Shown: positions 17,957 to 26,359, numbered from the stretch's first letter. The stretch: DNA of 64,000 bases from Bin87 sp965208015 (GCA_965208015.1 OZ242309.1:124001-188000); one strand, 5' to 3'. Notes: generated from the letters alone by a model not told the origin. Numbers and translations: made by a program.

Positions 17957-18733
17957 TCAGCCCCAGACCTCGGCCGCTATGGATATGGCGTTCAACGCCG
18001 CCGGATAGCCCGCGTATCCGCCGGTCTGGATCAGCACCTCCACGATTTCTTCGTTGGAGAAACCCACCCGAGGGCCGGCGCGGAGAAAGTTGCGCAACTG
18101 GCCGTCGGCCCGCAGCGCTGTCAGCGCGGCCGTCGTGCACACCACCCTGGATTTCAGGTCCAGACCCGGGCGGAAGAAGATTTCCCCGAACCCGTACTGG
18201 TAGGTGAGCACCCGCAGGTCCGGCGCCAGGTCCATCAACGCGCTGTTGTAGCCTCCCTGTCCCTCAGTGCCGAAAAGCTGCTCCCGGAGCTCGCGCCCTC
18301 GCGCCTCCATCTCCTCCAGGCTGACCTCAGGCACCTCCGTCTGCGGCGCCTCGATGCCCCTTTGCCGGAAGGCCTCATGCACCAGTTCTAGGGAGTTGAC
18401 CGCGGAGGGGAACCCGGCGTAGAGGGAGCAATGGATGGGCACCTCCTGGATTTCTTCCGGGCCCAATCCCAGGTTCAGCGCGCTGTGAACGTAGGTCTGA
18501 AACTGTGAAAGGCGCTGTAGCGAGGTCAGAACGGACAGCGTCGCCAGCATCCGGTAGCGAATGTCCAGGCCGGGCCGGGACCACACTGCGCCGAAGATGG
18601 ACTCGCCGGTAAAGTTCCTCAGACCGGGGATGCTGGCCGTCGCCCGAGGCCGTTCCCGCACGGGATACGTCCCATGTTGCAGTCGCTCCCGTATCTCGTC
18701 GCCCTTGCGCCGGAGTTCCTCACGATTGTTCAT
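17957..18733 (-). CDS. Double carboxymuconolactone-decarboxylase-domain protein
   Basis: A 258-residue protein with two CMD/AhpD-fold repeats, at about residues 45-130 and 160-250, each with the pattern of a helix rich in Ala/Leu, a GLGPEEI or GFSNEEI turn, and a Y-A-G-[FY]-P motif. The AhpD CxxC pair is absent, so peroxidase-type redox activity is not indicated. GGAGA lies 8 bases before ATG. The promoter block at 18762-18806 is upstream. It is similar in design to the CMD protein at 44063-44848. The role is likely in ring-cleavage or lactone chemistry, but is not proven. Confidence 0.85.
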   Translation of the reverse strand: MNNREELRRKGDEIRERLQHGTYPVRERPRATASIPGLRNFTGESIFGAVWSRPGLDIRYRMLATLSVLTSLQRLSQFQTYVHSALNLGLGPEEIQEVPIHCSLYAGFPSAVNSLELVHEAFRQRGIEAPQTEVPEVSLEEMEARGRELREQLFGTEGQGGYNSALMDLAPDLRVLTYQYGFGEIFFRPGLDLKSRVVCTTAALTALRADGQLRNFLRAGPRVGFSNEEIVEVLIQTGGYAGYPAALNAISIAAEVWG

Positions 18734-18761
18734 TGCTTGTCTCCAGTTTGTGTGTGGAGGT

Positions 18762-18806
18762 CATGGATTGACACTTGTATCAGACCGCCGCCGTTGGGAC
18801 AAGCAG
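18762..18806 (-). promoter_or_regulatory. 45-bp promoter-like block, copy 2 (drives the CMD gene)
   Basis: This is the inverted copy of 15621-15665. On the minus strand TTGTCC (18797-18802) is followed after 17 bases by TACAAG with a TG extension. The predicted start is near 18767, giving a 34-base leader with a GGAGA ribosome-binding site before the ATG at 18733. The ATG that serves as the MFS start in copy 1 is also present here (18764-18762) and opens a 14-codon frame that overlaps the CMD start out of frame. Confidence 0.5.
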
Positions 18807-18832
18807 GCATGGGTTCTCGCGCCCACCCAGTT

Positions 18833-18925
18833 CGTCATCGCGAGGAGCGCAGCGACGCGGCGATCTCGTTGCTGAAAGAGACGCCGTTGCGATCACGAGA
18901 TTGCCACGCTTCGCTCGCAATGACG
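18833..18925. repeat. 93-bp palindromic repeat, family A copy 1
   Basis: The ends form an imperfect inverted repeat beginning CGTCATCGCGAGGAGCGCAG and closing CGCTTCGCTCGCAATGACG. A second copy is at 27519-27609 and half a copy at 34592-34616. It resembles the TCATTGCGAG-type palindromes common in Dehalococcoidia and other bacterial genomes. It contains no ORF. Confidence 0.8.
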
Positions 18926-18970
18926 GTTGGTGTGAAACTGGGTACGCATGAGGGCATGGGTTGCCGCGCG

Positions 18971-18999
18971 TTGCCGGTGCTGTCGCCCGCGTCTATACT
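18971..18999 (+). promoter_or_regulatory. Promoter candidate for the hydrolase at 19066
   Basis: TTGCCG at 18971-18976 and TATACT at 18994-18999 are 17 bases apart; the predicted leader is about 60 bases. Confidence 0.4.
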
Positions 19000-19065
19000 T
19001 CGGTAAAGATCAACATCCGCGACACAATCTGTACCGATACGTGCAAACCTGCCGGAGGTGGAACG

Positions 19066-19878
19066 ATGGCTACCGCGAAAGTTAACGGCGCCGAGCTGTA
19101 TTACGAAGAGATAGGCAGCGGACCGCCCATCATCCTTTCGCCGGGCGGACTGCAGGGCGTCGCCAGCAGCTACCAGCCGGTGATCGAGGCGCTGTCCCAG
19201 GAACACCGGGTGGTGATGTATGACCGTCGCTTTGGCGGCCAGTCCCGCAGCCCCATGGTGGTGCAGACGTGGGACATGGTGTGCGACGACGTGTTCGGCC
19301 TGATGGACACCCTGGGGATCGAGCAGGCGTATCTCGGAGGCGGCTCCTTCGGGGCGGCCATCTCCCTGGGCTGCGCTGTCCGTCGCCCGGAGCGAGTGCG
19401 CGCCATCTTCCCGTCCAACATCGCCGGAGGCGTCATCTGCGACGCCTACCTGGCGGCCAAGCTGTTCAAGAGCATGGACTGGGCCGAGAACCGCAGCATC
19501 GCGGAGATCGTCGACGCCTTCGACCCCGACGACCGCTTCTCGCCCTTCAGTCCCGAGCTGGCCCAGACCGACGCCGACTACCGGAAATCGCTGGAGTCCA
19601 TGGACACCGAGGACTTCATCCAGGTGATGCGCGACACCATCTACGCTCTGTTCGACGGCCTCTACCTGACCCTGGGCATGACCGAAAAGGCGCTGAAGAG
19701 CGTGTCCGTCCCCGCCATGGTCATGCCGGGCAACAACGACGTGCATCCCCGCGGGCTGGCCGAGGCCGTCCACCGCCTGGTCCCCAACTGCCGCTGGGCC
19801 GAGGTCCGCCCCCACAGCGAGGAGCCGGAAAAGTACGTCAAGCGCGTGCTGGGCTTCCTGGCGGAGGTGGAGGGGTGA
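19066..19878 (+). CDS. Alpha/beta hydrolase
   Basis: A 270-residue alpha/beta hydrolase of the dienelactone/epoxide-hydrolase-like group. The N-terminus has the usual YYEEIGSGPPIIL and an oxyanion region SPGG. The nucleophile is in GGGSFGAA, the acid in GNNDVHP, and the His in RPHSEEP. GGAGGT lies 6 bases before ATG at 19066; the frame is open further upstream but without a start signal. It stands alone between a repeat-rich gap and a converging gene pair. The substrate is unknown. Confidence 0.88.
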   Translation: MATAKVNGAELYYEEIGSGPPIILSPGGLQGVASSYQPVIEALSQEHRVVMYDRRFGGQSRSPMVVQTWDMVCDDVFGLMDTLGIEQAYLGGGSFGAAISLGCAVRRPERVRAIFPSNIAGGVICDAYLAAKLFKSMDWAENRSIAEIVDAFDPDDRFSPFSPELAQTDADYRKSLESMDTEDFIQVMRDTIYALFDGLYLTLGMTEKALKSVSVPAMVMPGNNDVHPRGLAEAVHRLVPNCRWAEVRPHSEEPEKYVKRVLGFLAEVEG

Positions 19879-19954
19879 AGGAGCGGGTAATCCGGCTCAC
19901 TTGTTCGTCTGGGCGGGAAGAGAAGAAAGGAAACGCAAACAGGTCGCCAACACG

Positions 19955-20392
19955 TCAATCGTCGTCAACATCCGTGCTGTCCGCCGAATGCACTTCGAAC
20001 TCCAACTTGCCGCTCGGCCTGTCATGGACCATCGTCCAATGTCCGAGAACGTCTTGTCCAAGCACCGATGGCAAGTCGTTGCTGACCTCACCGCTTGGCG
20101 CGACCAAGACTGGAATTTCGTACCGGTACACTGGCAAATGATCATCGTCCCGGAACGACACTACCGCGGACACTGTCCACCTTTCCACTGTCCCGCCACC
20201 AGTGTTGACACACACCTTTGCGACCAAACGGTCGTAAGGCAAACCCAAGATAGTCCCGTCTTTGGGATGGATGCAGGTGAAAGTCGCGCCGGTATCAACC
20301 ATGAAATCGATCGATCCTTCGATATCGTATTCAACAATCTGGATCACACCGGTGAGGTACGGGTGACCATAATCGAACCACCCAGTGATCAC
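19955..20392 (-). CDS. Retropepsin-like aspartic protease domain protein
   Basis: A 145-residue protein with the aspartic-protease motif DTGAT (in DFMVDTGATFTCIHP) near residue 35. It has only one such motif, so the active form would be a dimer, as in retropepsins. A second conserved block near the C-terminus (LPSVLGQDVLGHW) matches the family pattern LGMDLL. No signal peptide is visible. Its start overlaps the end of the upstream gene by 4 bases. The same pair of genes recurs at 43196-43917. The target is unknown. Confidence 0.8.
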   Translation of the reverse strand: MITGWFDYGHPYLTGVIQIVEYDIEGSIDFMVDTGATFTCIHPKDGTILGLPYDRLVAKVCVNTGGGTVERWTVSAVVSFRDDDHLPVYRYEIPVLVAPSGEVSNDLPSVLGQDVLGHWTMVHDRPSGKLEFEVHSADSTDVDDD

Positions 20393-20682
20393 AATAGGAT
20401 GACCCTCGGCCGGGAACTCAAGAACCTCACCACGATGACCCCTTTGTCTCCGCCACCGGATTCGACCCGCTCGACCACCTCTTCCAATCTGTCCCCAAAT
20501 ACTAGGACCTGGTCAGTCCCGGTACCGACCCATTTATCCGGGTGACTTTCCAGCAACTCCGCCGACTGTTCCCTCAACCAGGCGCCTAATTCCTCATGCT
20601 GCCTGATCATATGTGCGACCGTCGATGCAGAAGACGGAACCCACTCAGAAGTTTTTTGCTCGTTGACACCCGCGTCAGACAT
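20389..20682 (-). CDS. Small DUF5678-like protein paired with the retropepsin
   Basis: About 97 residues. The core motif ESHPDKWVGTGTDQVLVFGD followed by a short helix and VIVVRFL resembles DUF5678, a small domain of unknown role. The chosen start is ATG at 20682; an in-frame ATG at 20721 is possible but has no better ribosome-binding site. It overlaps the retropepsin gene by 4 bases, so translation is probably coupled. It resembles the 105-residue product of 43600-43917 (shared PD-[KQ]-W-V and V-V-R-x-L). Confidence 0.7.
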   Translation of the reverse strand: MSDAGVNEQKTSEWVPSSASTVAHMIRQHEELGAWLREQSAELLESHPDKWVGTGTDQVLVFGDRLEEVVERVESGGGDKGVIVVRFLSSRPRVILL

Positions 20683-20737
20683 CTTTCCACATCCTGTTGC
20701 GAACTTGACGTACTGGCACATCGTAACCCAAGCACCC

Positions 20738-21874
20738 CTACCCCGCCACCAGCATCTCGTCCGTCCCCATCAGGGGCGACAGCAGGCGGGGCGCGCCTTC
20801 GGTTACCAGCACCATGTCTTGTAGGTGCCAACAGGGGCCGATGTGCGGCTCCAGCGCCACCACCATGCCTTCCTCCAGGACCCGCTCGCTGGACGGCACC
20901 ATGTACGGCTCCTGCTGGTGCCACCACGCGCCGACGCCGTGGCCGGCCAGGGCCACGTTGCCCTCGAAGCCGGCCTCGTGGAAGGCGTCGTTGGCGAAGT
21001 GGTAGATGTCCGCCGTCCGTGCGCCGGGGACGCACCGGTCGATGGTGCCCCGGTAGATGTCCAGCACGACCCGGTAGGTCGCCTTCTGCTCATCTGAGGG
21101 CGCGCCCACGCAGACGGTGCGCGACTGGTGGCCCGGATAGCCGTTGAGGTAGGCCACGTAGTCGTTGCGGATGATATCGCCGGTCTCGAAGGCCAGGTCG
21201 CTCTCGCCGCCGTAGCCCACGGTGTTGCGGCTGGAGTTCAGGATGCCGTGGACCCAGTTGGCGCCCCGGCGCAGGCAGCTCTCGACGATGCGGCTGTGCA
21301 CCAGCCTTTCGGTGTCGCCGGGACGCACGGTGGGCAGCACCTCCAGGTAGGCCTCGTCCAGCATCCTGGCGCCGGCCTCCAGCGCCGCCACCTCCTCGGG
21401 CGTCTTGATCCAGCGCACCCGATCCATCAGCTCGGTGCTGTCCACGATGCGCGCCCGGGGCAGCAGCCGGCCGATCTCCTCCCAGCGGTTGGCGCTGACG
21501 TAGCTCTTCTCGAATCCGATGGTCTCTTCGGCCAGTCCCAGGTTCCGCAGCACTGCGGCGGCTCGCTCGTAAGGTGACTCGGCGTAGTCATCCACCACCT
21601 CGATGTTTTCCAGCCACGAGTCCCGGCGGGCCAGCGGGGCGGCGTAGGAGTTCAGCACCATCACCGGCTCGCCCGTGCGCGGCCACACCAGCAGCACCTC
21701 CCGGGGCGAGTCGGGAAACTCCAGGTGTCGTGCCAGCGTGCCCGGGTAGGCGAAACCGGCCAGGTAGGTGAAGTTCTTGCCCGAACGGGCAACGATGGCG
21801 GCAACGCCCTCCTCGTCCATCAGTCGGTGCAGCCGCTCCACGTTGGCGATTATCTTGCCGAAGGCGTTGGCCAT
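20738..21874 (-). CDS. M24-family (creatinase/Xaa-Pro peptidase fold) protein with altered metal site
   Basis: A 378-residue protein: creatinase N-terminal domain (residues 1-145) and M24 pita-bread domain. Compared with E. coli PepP, ligands Asp238, His312 (GHGVG) and Glu342 are present. The second Asp is His249 (GYPGHQSRT where D is expected) and the last Glu is Gln352 (LQDMVLVTE). Two of five dinuclear-metal ligands are therefore changed, so a plain aminopeptidase role is doubtful; creatinase, DMSP lyase DddP and similar family members show that the fold has other functions. AAGGAGAG sets the ATG. It lies 57 bases after the DUF35 gene, probably in that operon. Confidence 0.87.
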   Translation of the reverse strand: MANAFGKIIANVERLHRLMDEEGVAAIVARSGKNFTYLAGFAYPGTLARHLEFPDSPREVLLVWPRTGEPVMVLNSYAAPLARRDSWLENIEVVDDYAESPYERAAAVLRNLGLAEETIGFEKSYVSANRWEEIGRLLPRARIVDSTELMDRVRWIKTPEEVAALEAGARMLDEAYLEVLPTVRPGDTERLVHSRIVESCLRRGANWVHGILNSSRNTVGYGGESDLAFETGDIIRNDYVAYLNGYPGHQSRTVCVGAPSDEQKATYRVVLDIYRGTIDRCVPGARTADIYHFANDAFHEAGFEGNVALAGHGVGAWWHQQEPYMVPSSERVLEEGMVVALEPHIGPCWHLQDMVLVTEGAPRLLSPLMGTDEMLVAG

Positions 21875-21931
21875 AACGCTAACTCTCCTTGGAAACGGTT
21901 ATCGTGATTCCGTGCCGCCCAAGCCGGTAGC

Positions 21932-22420
21932 CTATTGCTCCGAAGCGGGCAGGAACACCGGCAGCACCACGTCGGGATTATCCGCGGCCGGCACGAAGGT
22001 CGCCTGCACCGGCATGTCGATGGCCATGTCCTCGGGCACGACCTGCAGGACGTTGCTGCAGATGCGGAGACCCTCCTGTTCCTCCAGCTCGATCATGCAG
22101 ATGTTGTAGGGCGTCTGCTCTTTCTCCCGGATCGCCGGATGCACCGGGTGGCGCACGATCACGAAGGAGTAGACGAACCCGCGCCCGCTCACCCGGGTCC
22201 AGTCGTATTGCAGCGACGAGCATTCGGGACACATGGGCGTGGGCAGGTGCCGGAACCGCCCGCAATTCGCGCACCGCTGGATCCGCAGTTCGCCGGCCCG
22301 CGTTCCCTCCCAGAAGCCCCGTTCGTAGTCCGGCACGCGTTCCAGGTCGGGCAGCGGCACACCCTCCAGGGGCTTGGTCATCGCCGGCGACTTGGCGACC
22401 GGCTCCGTTTGCTGGGTCAT
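21932..22420 (-). CDS. DUF35 zinc-ribbon/OB-fold protein, thiolase partner
   Basis: A 162-residue protein with a rubredoxin-like zinc ribbon near residues 50-70 (CANCG and CPEC) and a C-terminal OB-fold (about 75-155). Such proteins bind acyl-CoA and pair with thiolase-like proteins, for example as partners of Ltp-type aldolases and hydratases in sterol side-chain breakdown. It lies 12 bases after the thiolase-like gene, which supports the partnership. It probably helps in a CoA-thioester carbon-carbon cleavage. Confidence 0.88.
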   Translation of the reverse strand: MTQQTEPVAKSPAMTKPLEGVPLPDLERVPDYERGFWEGTRAGELRIQRCANCGRFRHLPTPMCPECSSLQYDWTRVSGRGFVYSFVIVRHPVHPAIREKEQTPYNICMIELEEQEGLRICSNVLQVVPEDMAIDMPVQATFVPAADNPDVVLPVFLPASEQ

Positions 22421-22432
22421 TGCAGTTCCTCG

Positions 22433-23623
22433 CTATCCCCGGCGAATAATTACGGCCCCGCTGAGCTGGGCGACGCTGCTGCAGGACAGGACACGGTTGA
22501 TGGTCTTGTGCGGCGGCTGCGCCGTGGAGTCGCCCCGGATCAGACGCACGGCCTCCTGCACGTGGGTCAGGCCATGGATATAGGCCTCGGAGTGGTTGCC
22601 TCCGTGCGTGTTGACGGGCAGCATCCCGTCGAACCGGATGTTGGCGCCGCCATCGACAAAGTCCTTGGCCTCGCCCGGAGGCACGAACCTGTAGGTTTCC
22701 AGGTTGATCAGGCAGAACGGGGTGAAGTGGTCGTAGAACATCATGGCGTCCATGTCCGCCGCGCTCAGCCGGGCCCGCGCCCACAGGTCGCGGGCGGTGT
22801 GCTCCGATTCCGCCACGGCCAGGTCGGGACGGTAAACGATGCCGTCGTTGCGGGGACCCGCCCCCTGGGCCGCCGCCTCCACCAGGGTCAGGGTGTCGGA
22901 ATGGCGCAGTTCCCGGGCGCGCTCGGGCGTCGTGAGCACCACGGCGGCCGCTCCGTCGTTCTCCTGGCAGAAGTCCAGGACGTGCAGCGGGTCCACCACC
23001 ATGCGGGAGTTCTGGTGATCGTCGATGCTGATGGACTCCCGGCGCAGCGCGCGGGGGTTTCGGGACGCATGCTCCCGCAAGGTCACCGCGACCCAGCCGA
23101 AGTGGCGGCTGGTGGCTCCATACTGGTGCATGTAGCGCTGCACGAACATGCCGAAACGGTGGGCCGGCGCCATGCTTCCCCAGGGCACGGCGAAGCTGTC
23201 CGCCCCGCCGGGTATGCTCTCCGGCCCCCGGGCTCGACCCAGGCGCACGCCGGAGCGCAGGTTGGCGGCGCGAAAGCAAACCACGTAGTTGGCATACCCC
23301 GCCGCTATGGCCGCCGCCGCGTGTCCCACCGTCGCATTGCCCGCGCCGCCGCCGTAGGAGATCGATTCCCAGTGCCGCAGGTTCTTGATGCCCAACGACT
23401 GCGTCAGCAGTGTCTCGTGGTTCGACTCCATGTCGTAGCGGATCAGGCCGTCGATATCCTGCGGCGCGATGCCAGCGTCGTCGCACGCGGCCTTGATCGC
23501 CTCCGAGGCCAGTTGCAACTCGCTGCGGCCCGAGTCCCACGAGAACTCCGTCTCGCCAATGCCGACGATGGCGGCCCTGTCGCGTATGCCGTTGGTGTCG
23601 GCGGGGATGATGTTCGGCGGCAT
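22433..23623 (-). CDS. Thiolase-like protein (SCP-x/Ltp type)
   Basis: A 396-residue thiolase-superfamily protein with the N-terminal AIVGIGETEFSW, a Cys in the nucleophile region (YVVCFRAAN) and a C-terminal HGGNHSEAYIHG motif. Together with the DUF35 gene behind it and the CoA transferase before it (6-base gap), it fits a lipid-transfer-protein-type thiolase or aldolase acting on CoA thioesters. The motif set differs from the classic acetyl-CoA acetyltransferase, so retro-aldol or beta-keto cleavage of an unusual acyl-CoA is more likely. No start ambiguity is seen. Confidence 0.87.
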   Translation of the reverse strand: MPPNIIPADTNGIRDRAAIVGIGETEFSWDSGRSELQLASEAIKAACDDAGIAPQDIDGLIRYDMESNHETLLTQSLGIKNLRHWESISYGGGAGNATVGHAAAAIAAGYANYVVCFRAANLRSGVRLGRARGPESIPGGADSFAVPWGSMAPAHRFGMFVQRYMHQYGATSRHFGWVAVTLREHASRNPRALRRESISIDDHQNSRMVVDPLHVLDFCQENDGAAAVVLTTPERARELRHSDTLTLVEAAAQGAGPRNDGIVYRPDLAVAESEHTARDLWARARLSAADMDAMMFYDHFTPFCLINLETYRFVPPGEAKDFVDGGANIRFDGMLPVNTHGGNHSEAYIHGLTHVQEAVRLIRGDSTAQPPHKTINRVLSCSSVAQLSGAVIIRRG

Positions 23624-23629
23624 TGCGGG

Positions 23630-26059
23630 CTATTCCTCCTCCCAGAACACAACCTTGCGCTGTTGCAGGTCGTGGATCTGCTCGTCGGTGTACCCCAGCT
23701 CGCGGAGGATGGGGCGGGTCTGCTGACCTTTCAGCGGGCCCGGTCCATCCTTGCCGGGGGTATCCGAGAAATCGACCACCGGAGAATACCGCCAGAATTC
23801 GCCGTAGCGCGGCGCTTCCACCCGGGTGAGCATGCCGTTCTCCCGCACGTGCGGATCCTCGTTGAAGAAGAAATACATCCCCCGGTCCTCGGCCTTGACG
23901 CACATCACGTCGGCGGCGGTGAGCAGTTGCTCCCAGTGCATTGGCTCTTCGCCGGCGAAGACACCAGCCAACTCGTCGGCCAGCGCATCGTCGTGCTCCG
24001 CGCGCGCCTCCGCAGTGGCGAAACGAGGGTCGGCGAGCAAATCCGGCCGGTCGATGGTTCGGCACAATGCTTCCCACTCGCCCTCGAACGGACAGGCCAG
24101 GAACACCCACCCCGTCTTTGCCCGGTACAGCCGGTACAGAGCGTGCAGGCCGTAACCATCTCCATCCGGCAGCGGGCGTGCCGGCTTGCCCTCGTGGCAA
24201 TAGAAATCGTCGATGTTGGCGTAGGCGTTGGCGGCAATCATCGTGGACTCGACGTACTGCGCCTCGCCGGTGCGCTCGCGGGCATAGAGGCCCAGCACCA
24301 GGCCAACGGCGTTGACCATGCCCGTATTGTGGTCGGCGGTTCCGTCGTTGGCGCGTTTGAGCTTCCGGGAGACGGCCGCGATTTCATCGATGGACATGGC
24401 CTGATCCGGCGGCGGGAAAGCGTCACGGCCCATCTGGGCCACGCCGCCCCCGGAGACAGCGCCGGCGATGGGCGCCATGGACGGCCGATGCGAGTAGGGC
24501 CCGGTGGAGCCGTAGCCGCCGGCATAGAGGTACACCAGGTTGGGGTTGATCTCCGCAAGCTGCTCGTAGCCGATGCCCGTCCGTTCGGGCGCGCCCGGCC
24601 GCATGCTATGGAGCAGCAGGTCGGCTCTTGCCGCCAGCTTGCCCATGATCTCCTGGCCCTCAGCGGTCTTGAGGTCCAGGCAGATGCATTCCGAACCTCC
24701 CATGGTGCGGTGCACCGACATGGGCATGCCCTGCCGGCCCCAGTCGCCGCCCGGCGCCTCGATGCGGATCACCCGCGCGCCCAGTTCAGCCACCAGTGCG
24801 CATCCTAGCGGCCCGTTGATCACAGTGCCCAAATCCAGCAGGGTTATCCCGTCCAGCGCATATTTCGGCATCAGCGCCGTTGATCCGTTGGAGCGATCCG
24901 CAACGCCGCTTCCCAACCGCGCCAGCACTTCGTCCGTGTGCTGCCCCAACGCCGGAGCCGGCCCCTGCGTTCGGCCCGGCGTACCGCTCATGCTCACCAT
25001 CGGGCCGAGTTGGCGCGTGTCGCCCACGCCTTCCGCGTGCACGTCCTGGACGTTGCCGTTGTGCACGATCTGCGGGTGGTCCAGGGCCTGCTCGGAGGTC
25101 AGGTAGGGCTCGGCGGCGACGTTGCCGGCCTCGCCCAGGAATATGTCCATCCACTCTTGAAGGGTCTTCTCCTGCACCTTCTCCAGCATGATGCGTTCCA
25201 GCGCCGCCACGGCGTCCTGATCCAGGAGGGGGGCGCGCTCGAATCGCGGGTCCTCGTAGATGAAGTCCATGTCCAGCCAGTGCATCATGGACCGGAACAG
25301 CCGCTCCACCACATTGCCCAGCTGGATCCATTGGCCGTCCCTGGTGCGCGCGGGCAGGTAGCCCGTGGGGTTGGGCCGGCCGATGCCAACCCTGGGGTCC
25401 GGCGGGTAGGTATCGGGCAGGTTCTCGATCATCTGGCCGTACACCCAGGACACATGGTCGTAGGTCGTGACGGCCTTCAGCATACTGGTCTCCACATGCT
25501 GGCCGATGCCCGTCTTTTCCCGCACGTACAGAGCGCACGTGATGCCACGGATGAGCGCCGTCGCGGCGGAGTGGCAGACCCCCTGCACCACCACGTAGTT
25601 GGGGCCTTCGCGGGGGTTCTGCTCGGCGAACATCATCATCCGTCCGCTCTTGGCTGCCACCACCCCGTCGTAACCCTTGTAGTTGGCGTATGGCCCGTCG
25701 GGTCCGAATCCGGTCAGCGTGGCGTGGACTAGCCCGGGATGGCCGTCACTCAAGGTGTCGTAGTCGATGCCCAGCCGCTGGGCGACACCCGGCCGGAAGT
25801 TCTCTACCACCACGTCGGCCAGCCGTGCCAGTTCACGGGCGTGATCCTGCCCTTCCGGCGTCTTCAGGTTGATGACGACACTCTTCTTGCCCCGGTTCCA
25901 CTGGATGGAGCCTGGCGCGTCCCGGAATTTCTCGCCGCCCGGGGGTTCGACCTTGATGACCTCCGCGCCGAAGTCGGACAGCACCATGGTGGTCACGCTG
26001 CCGGCCCGTCCGCTGCTGAAATCCAGGACGGTGATCCCATCAAAGACCTGCGCCATCAT
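23630..26059 (-). CDS. Tandem (fused) CaiB/BaiF family III CoA transferase
   Basis: An 809-residue protein made of two full CaiB-type domains, about residues 1-395 and 405-809. Both halves show the family pattern: LDFSSGRAGSV... with GAEVIKVEPPGG and LKTPEGQ in the first, LDLGTVINGPLG with GARVIRIEAPGGDWG and LKTAEGQ in the second. Family III enzymes usually are dimers of about 400-residue chains that interlock, so this fusion would give a built-in heterodimer. GAGGGG precedes two adjacent ATGs (26059 and 26056). It heads the operon with thiolase, DUF35 and M24 genes and probably activates its substrate to the CoA ester. Confidence 0.9.
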   Translation of the reverse strand: MMAQVFDGITVLDFSSGRAGSVTTMVLSDFGAEVIKVEPPGGEKFRDAPGSIQWNRGKKSVVINLKTPEGQDHARELARLADVVVENFRPGVAQRLGIDYDTLSDGHPGLVHATLTGFGPDGPYANYKGYDGVVAAKSGRMMMFAEQNPREGPNYVVVQGVCHSAATALIRGITCALYVREKTGIGQHVETSMLKAVTTYDHVSWVYGQMIENLPDTYPPDPRVGIGRPNPTGYLPARTRDGQWIQLGNVVERLFRSMMHWLDMDFIYEDPRFERAPLLDQDAVAALERIMLEKVQEKTLQEWMDIFLGEAGNVAAEPYLTSEQALDHPQIVHNGNVQDVHAEGVGDTRQLGPMVSMSGTPGRTQGPAPALGQHTDEVLARLGSGVADRSNGSTALMPKYALDGITLLDLGTVINGPLGCALVAELGARVIRIEAPGGDWGRQGMPMSVHRTMGGSECICLDLKTAEGQEIMGKLAARADLLLHSMRPGAPERTGIGYEQLAEINPNLVYLYAGGYGSTGPYSHRPSMAPIAGAVSGGGVAQMGRDAFPPPDQAMSIDEIAAVSRKLKRANDGTADHNTGMVNAVGLVLGLYARERTGEAQYVESTMIAANAYANIDDFYCHEGKPARPLPDGDGYGLHALYRLYRAKTGWVFLACPFEGEWEALCRTIDRPDLLADPRFATAEARAEHDDALADELAGVFAGEEPMHWEQLLTAADVMCVKAEDRGMYFFFNEDPHVRENGMLTRVEAPRYGEFWRYSPVVDFSDTPGKDGPGPLKGQQTRPILRELGYTDEQIHDLQQRKVVFWEEE

Positions 26060-26211
26060 GCCCCCCTCGCAGTTCGTTGTCTCCGCGCCATGGTACGGCG
26101 TTTTCACGAGTAACGCCATCCGCGGCGCCAGCGGCGCAAAACACTATGAGCAATCGCGGACGCGCAAGGCTCTACTCCGGCATGGTTGGATGCGTACCCA
26201 CTCTCGTAAAT

Positions 26212-26320
26212 CGTCAGAATCAGGATTTTCAAGATTTACGAATTATAGGGATTGGAATCGTTCCATGATGGAAACCCAATCCTGTCCAATCCTAACATCC
26301 CGTAAATCCTGATTCTGACG
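26212..26320. repeat. 109-bp element with perfect 17-bp terminal inverted repeats, family B copy 1
   Basis: CGTCAGAATCAGGATTT at the left end is matched exactly inverted at the right end. The inside is AT-richer than the surroundings and partly palindromic. A second copy of the same length is at 28585-28693, and similarity extends about 20 bases further left in both (GCGTACCCA). No transposase is present; it could be a non-autonomous MITE or a REP-like element. Confidence 0.8.
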
Positions 26321-26359
26321 ATTCTCGACAGTCAGTACACGTCAACCCTAATCGGCTCG

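Noticed and set aside
15635..18792. Terminal inverted repeats of an insertion sequence
   Set aside because: No transposase lies between; both copies coincide with gene starts and promoter-like elements, so promoter duplication explains them better, though mobility is not excluded.
21935..24808. A 957-codon open frame on the plus strand
   Set aside because: It runs antisense to the thiolase, DUF35 and CoA-transferase genes and has no recognisable domain; long antisense frames are common in GC-rich DNA.
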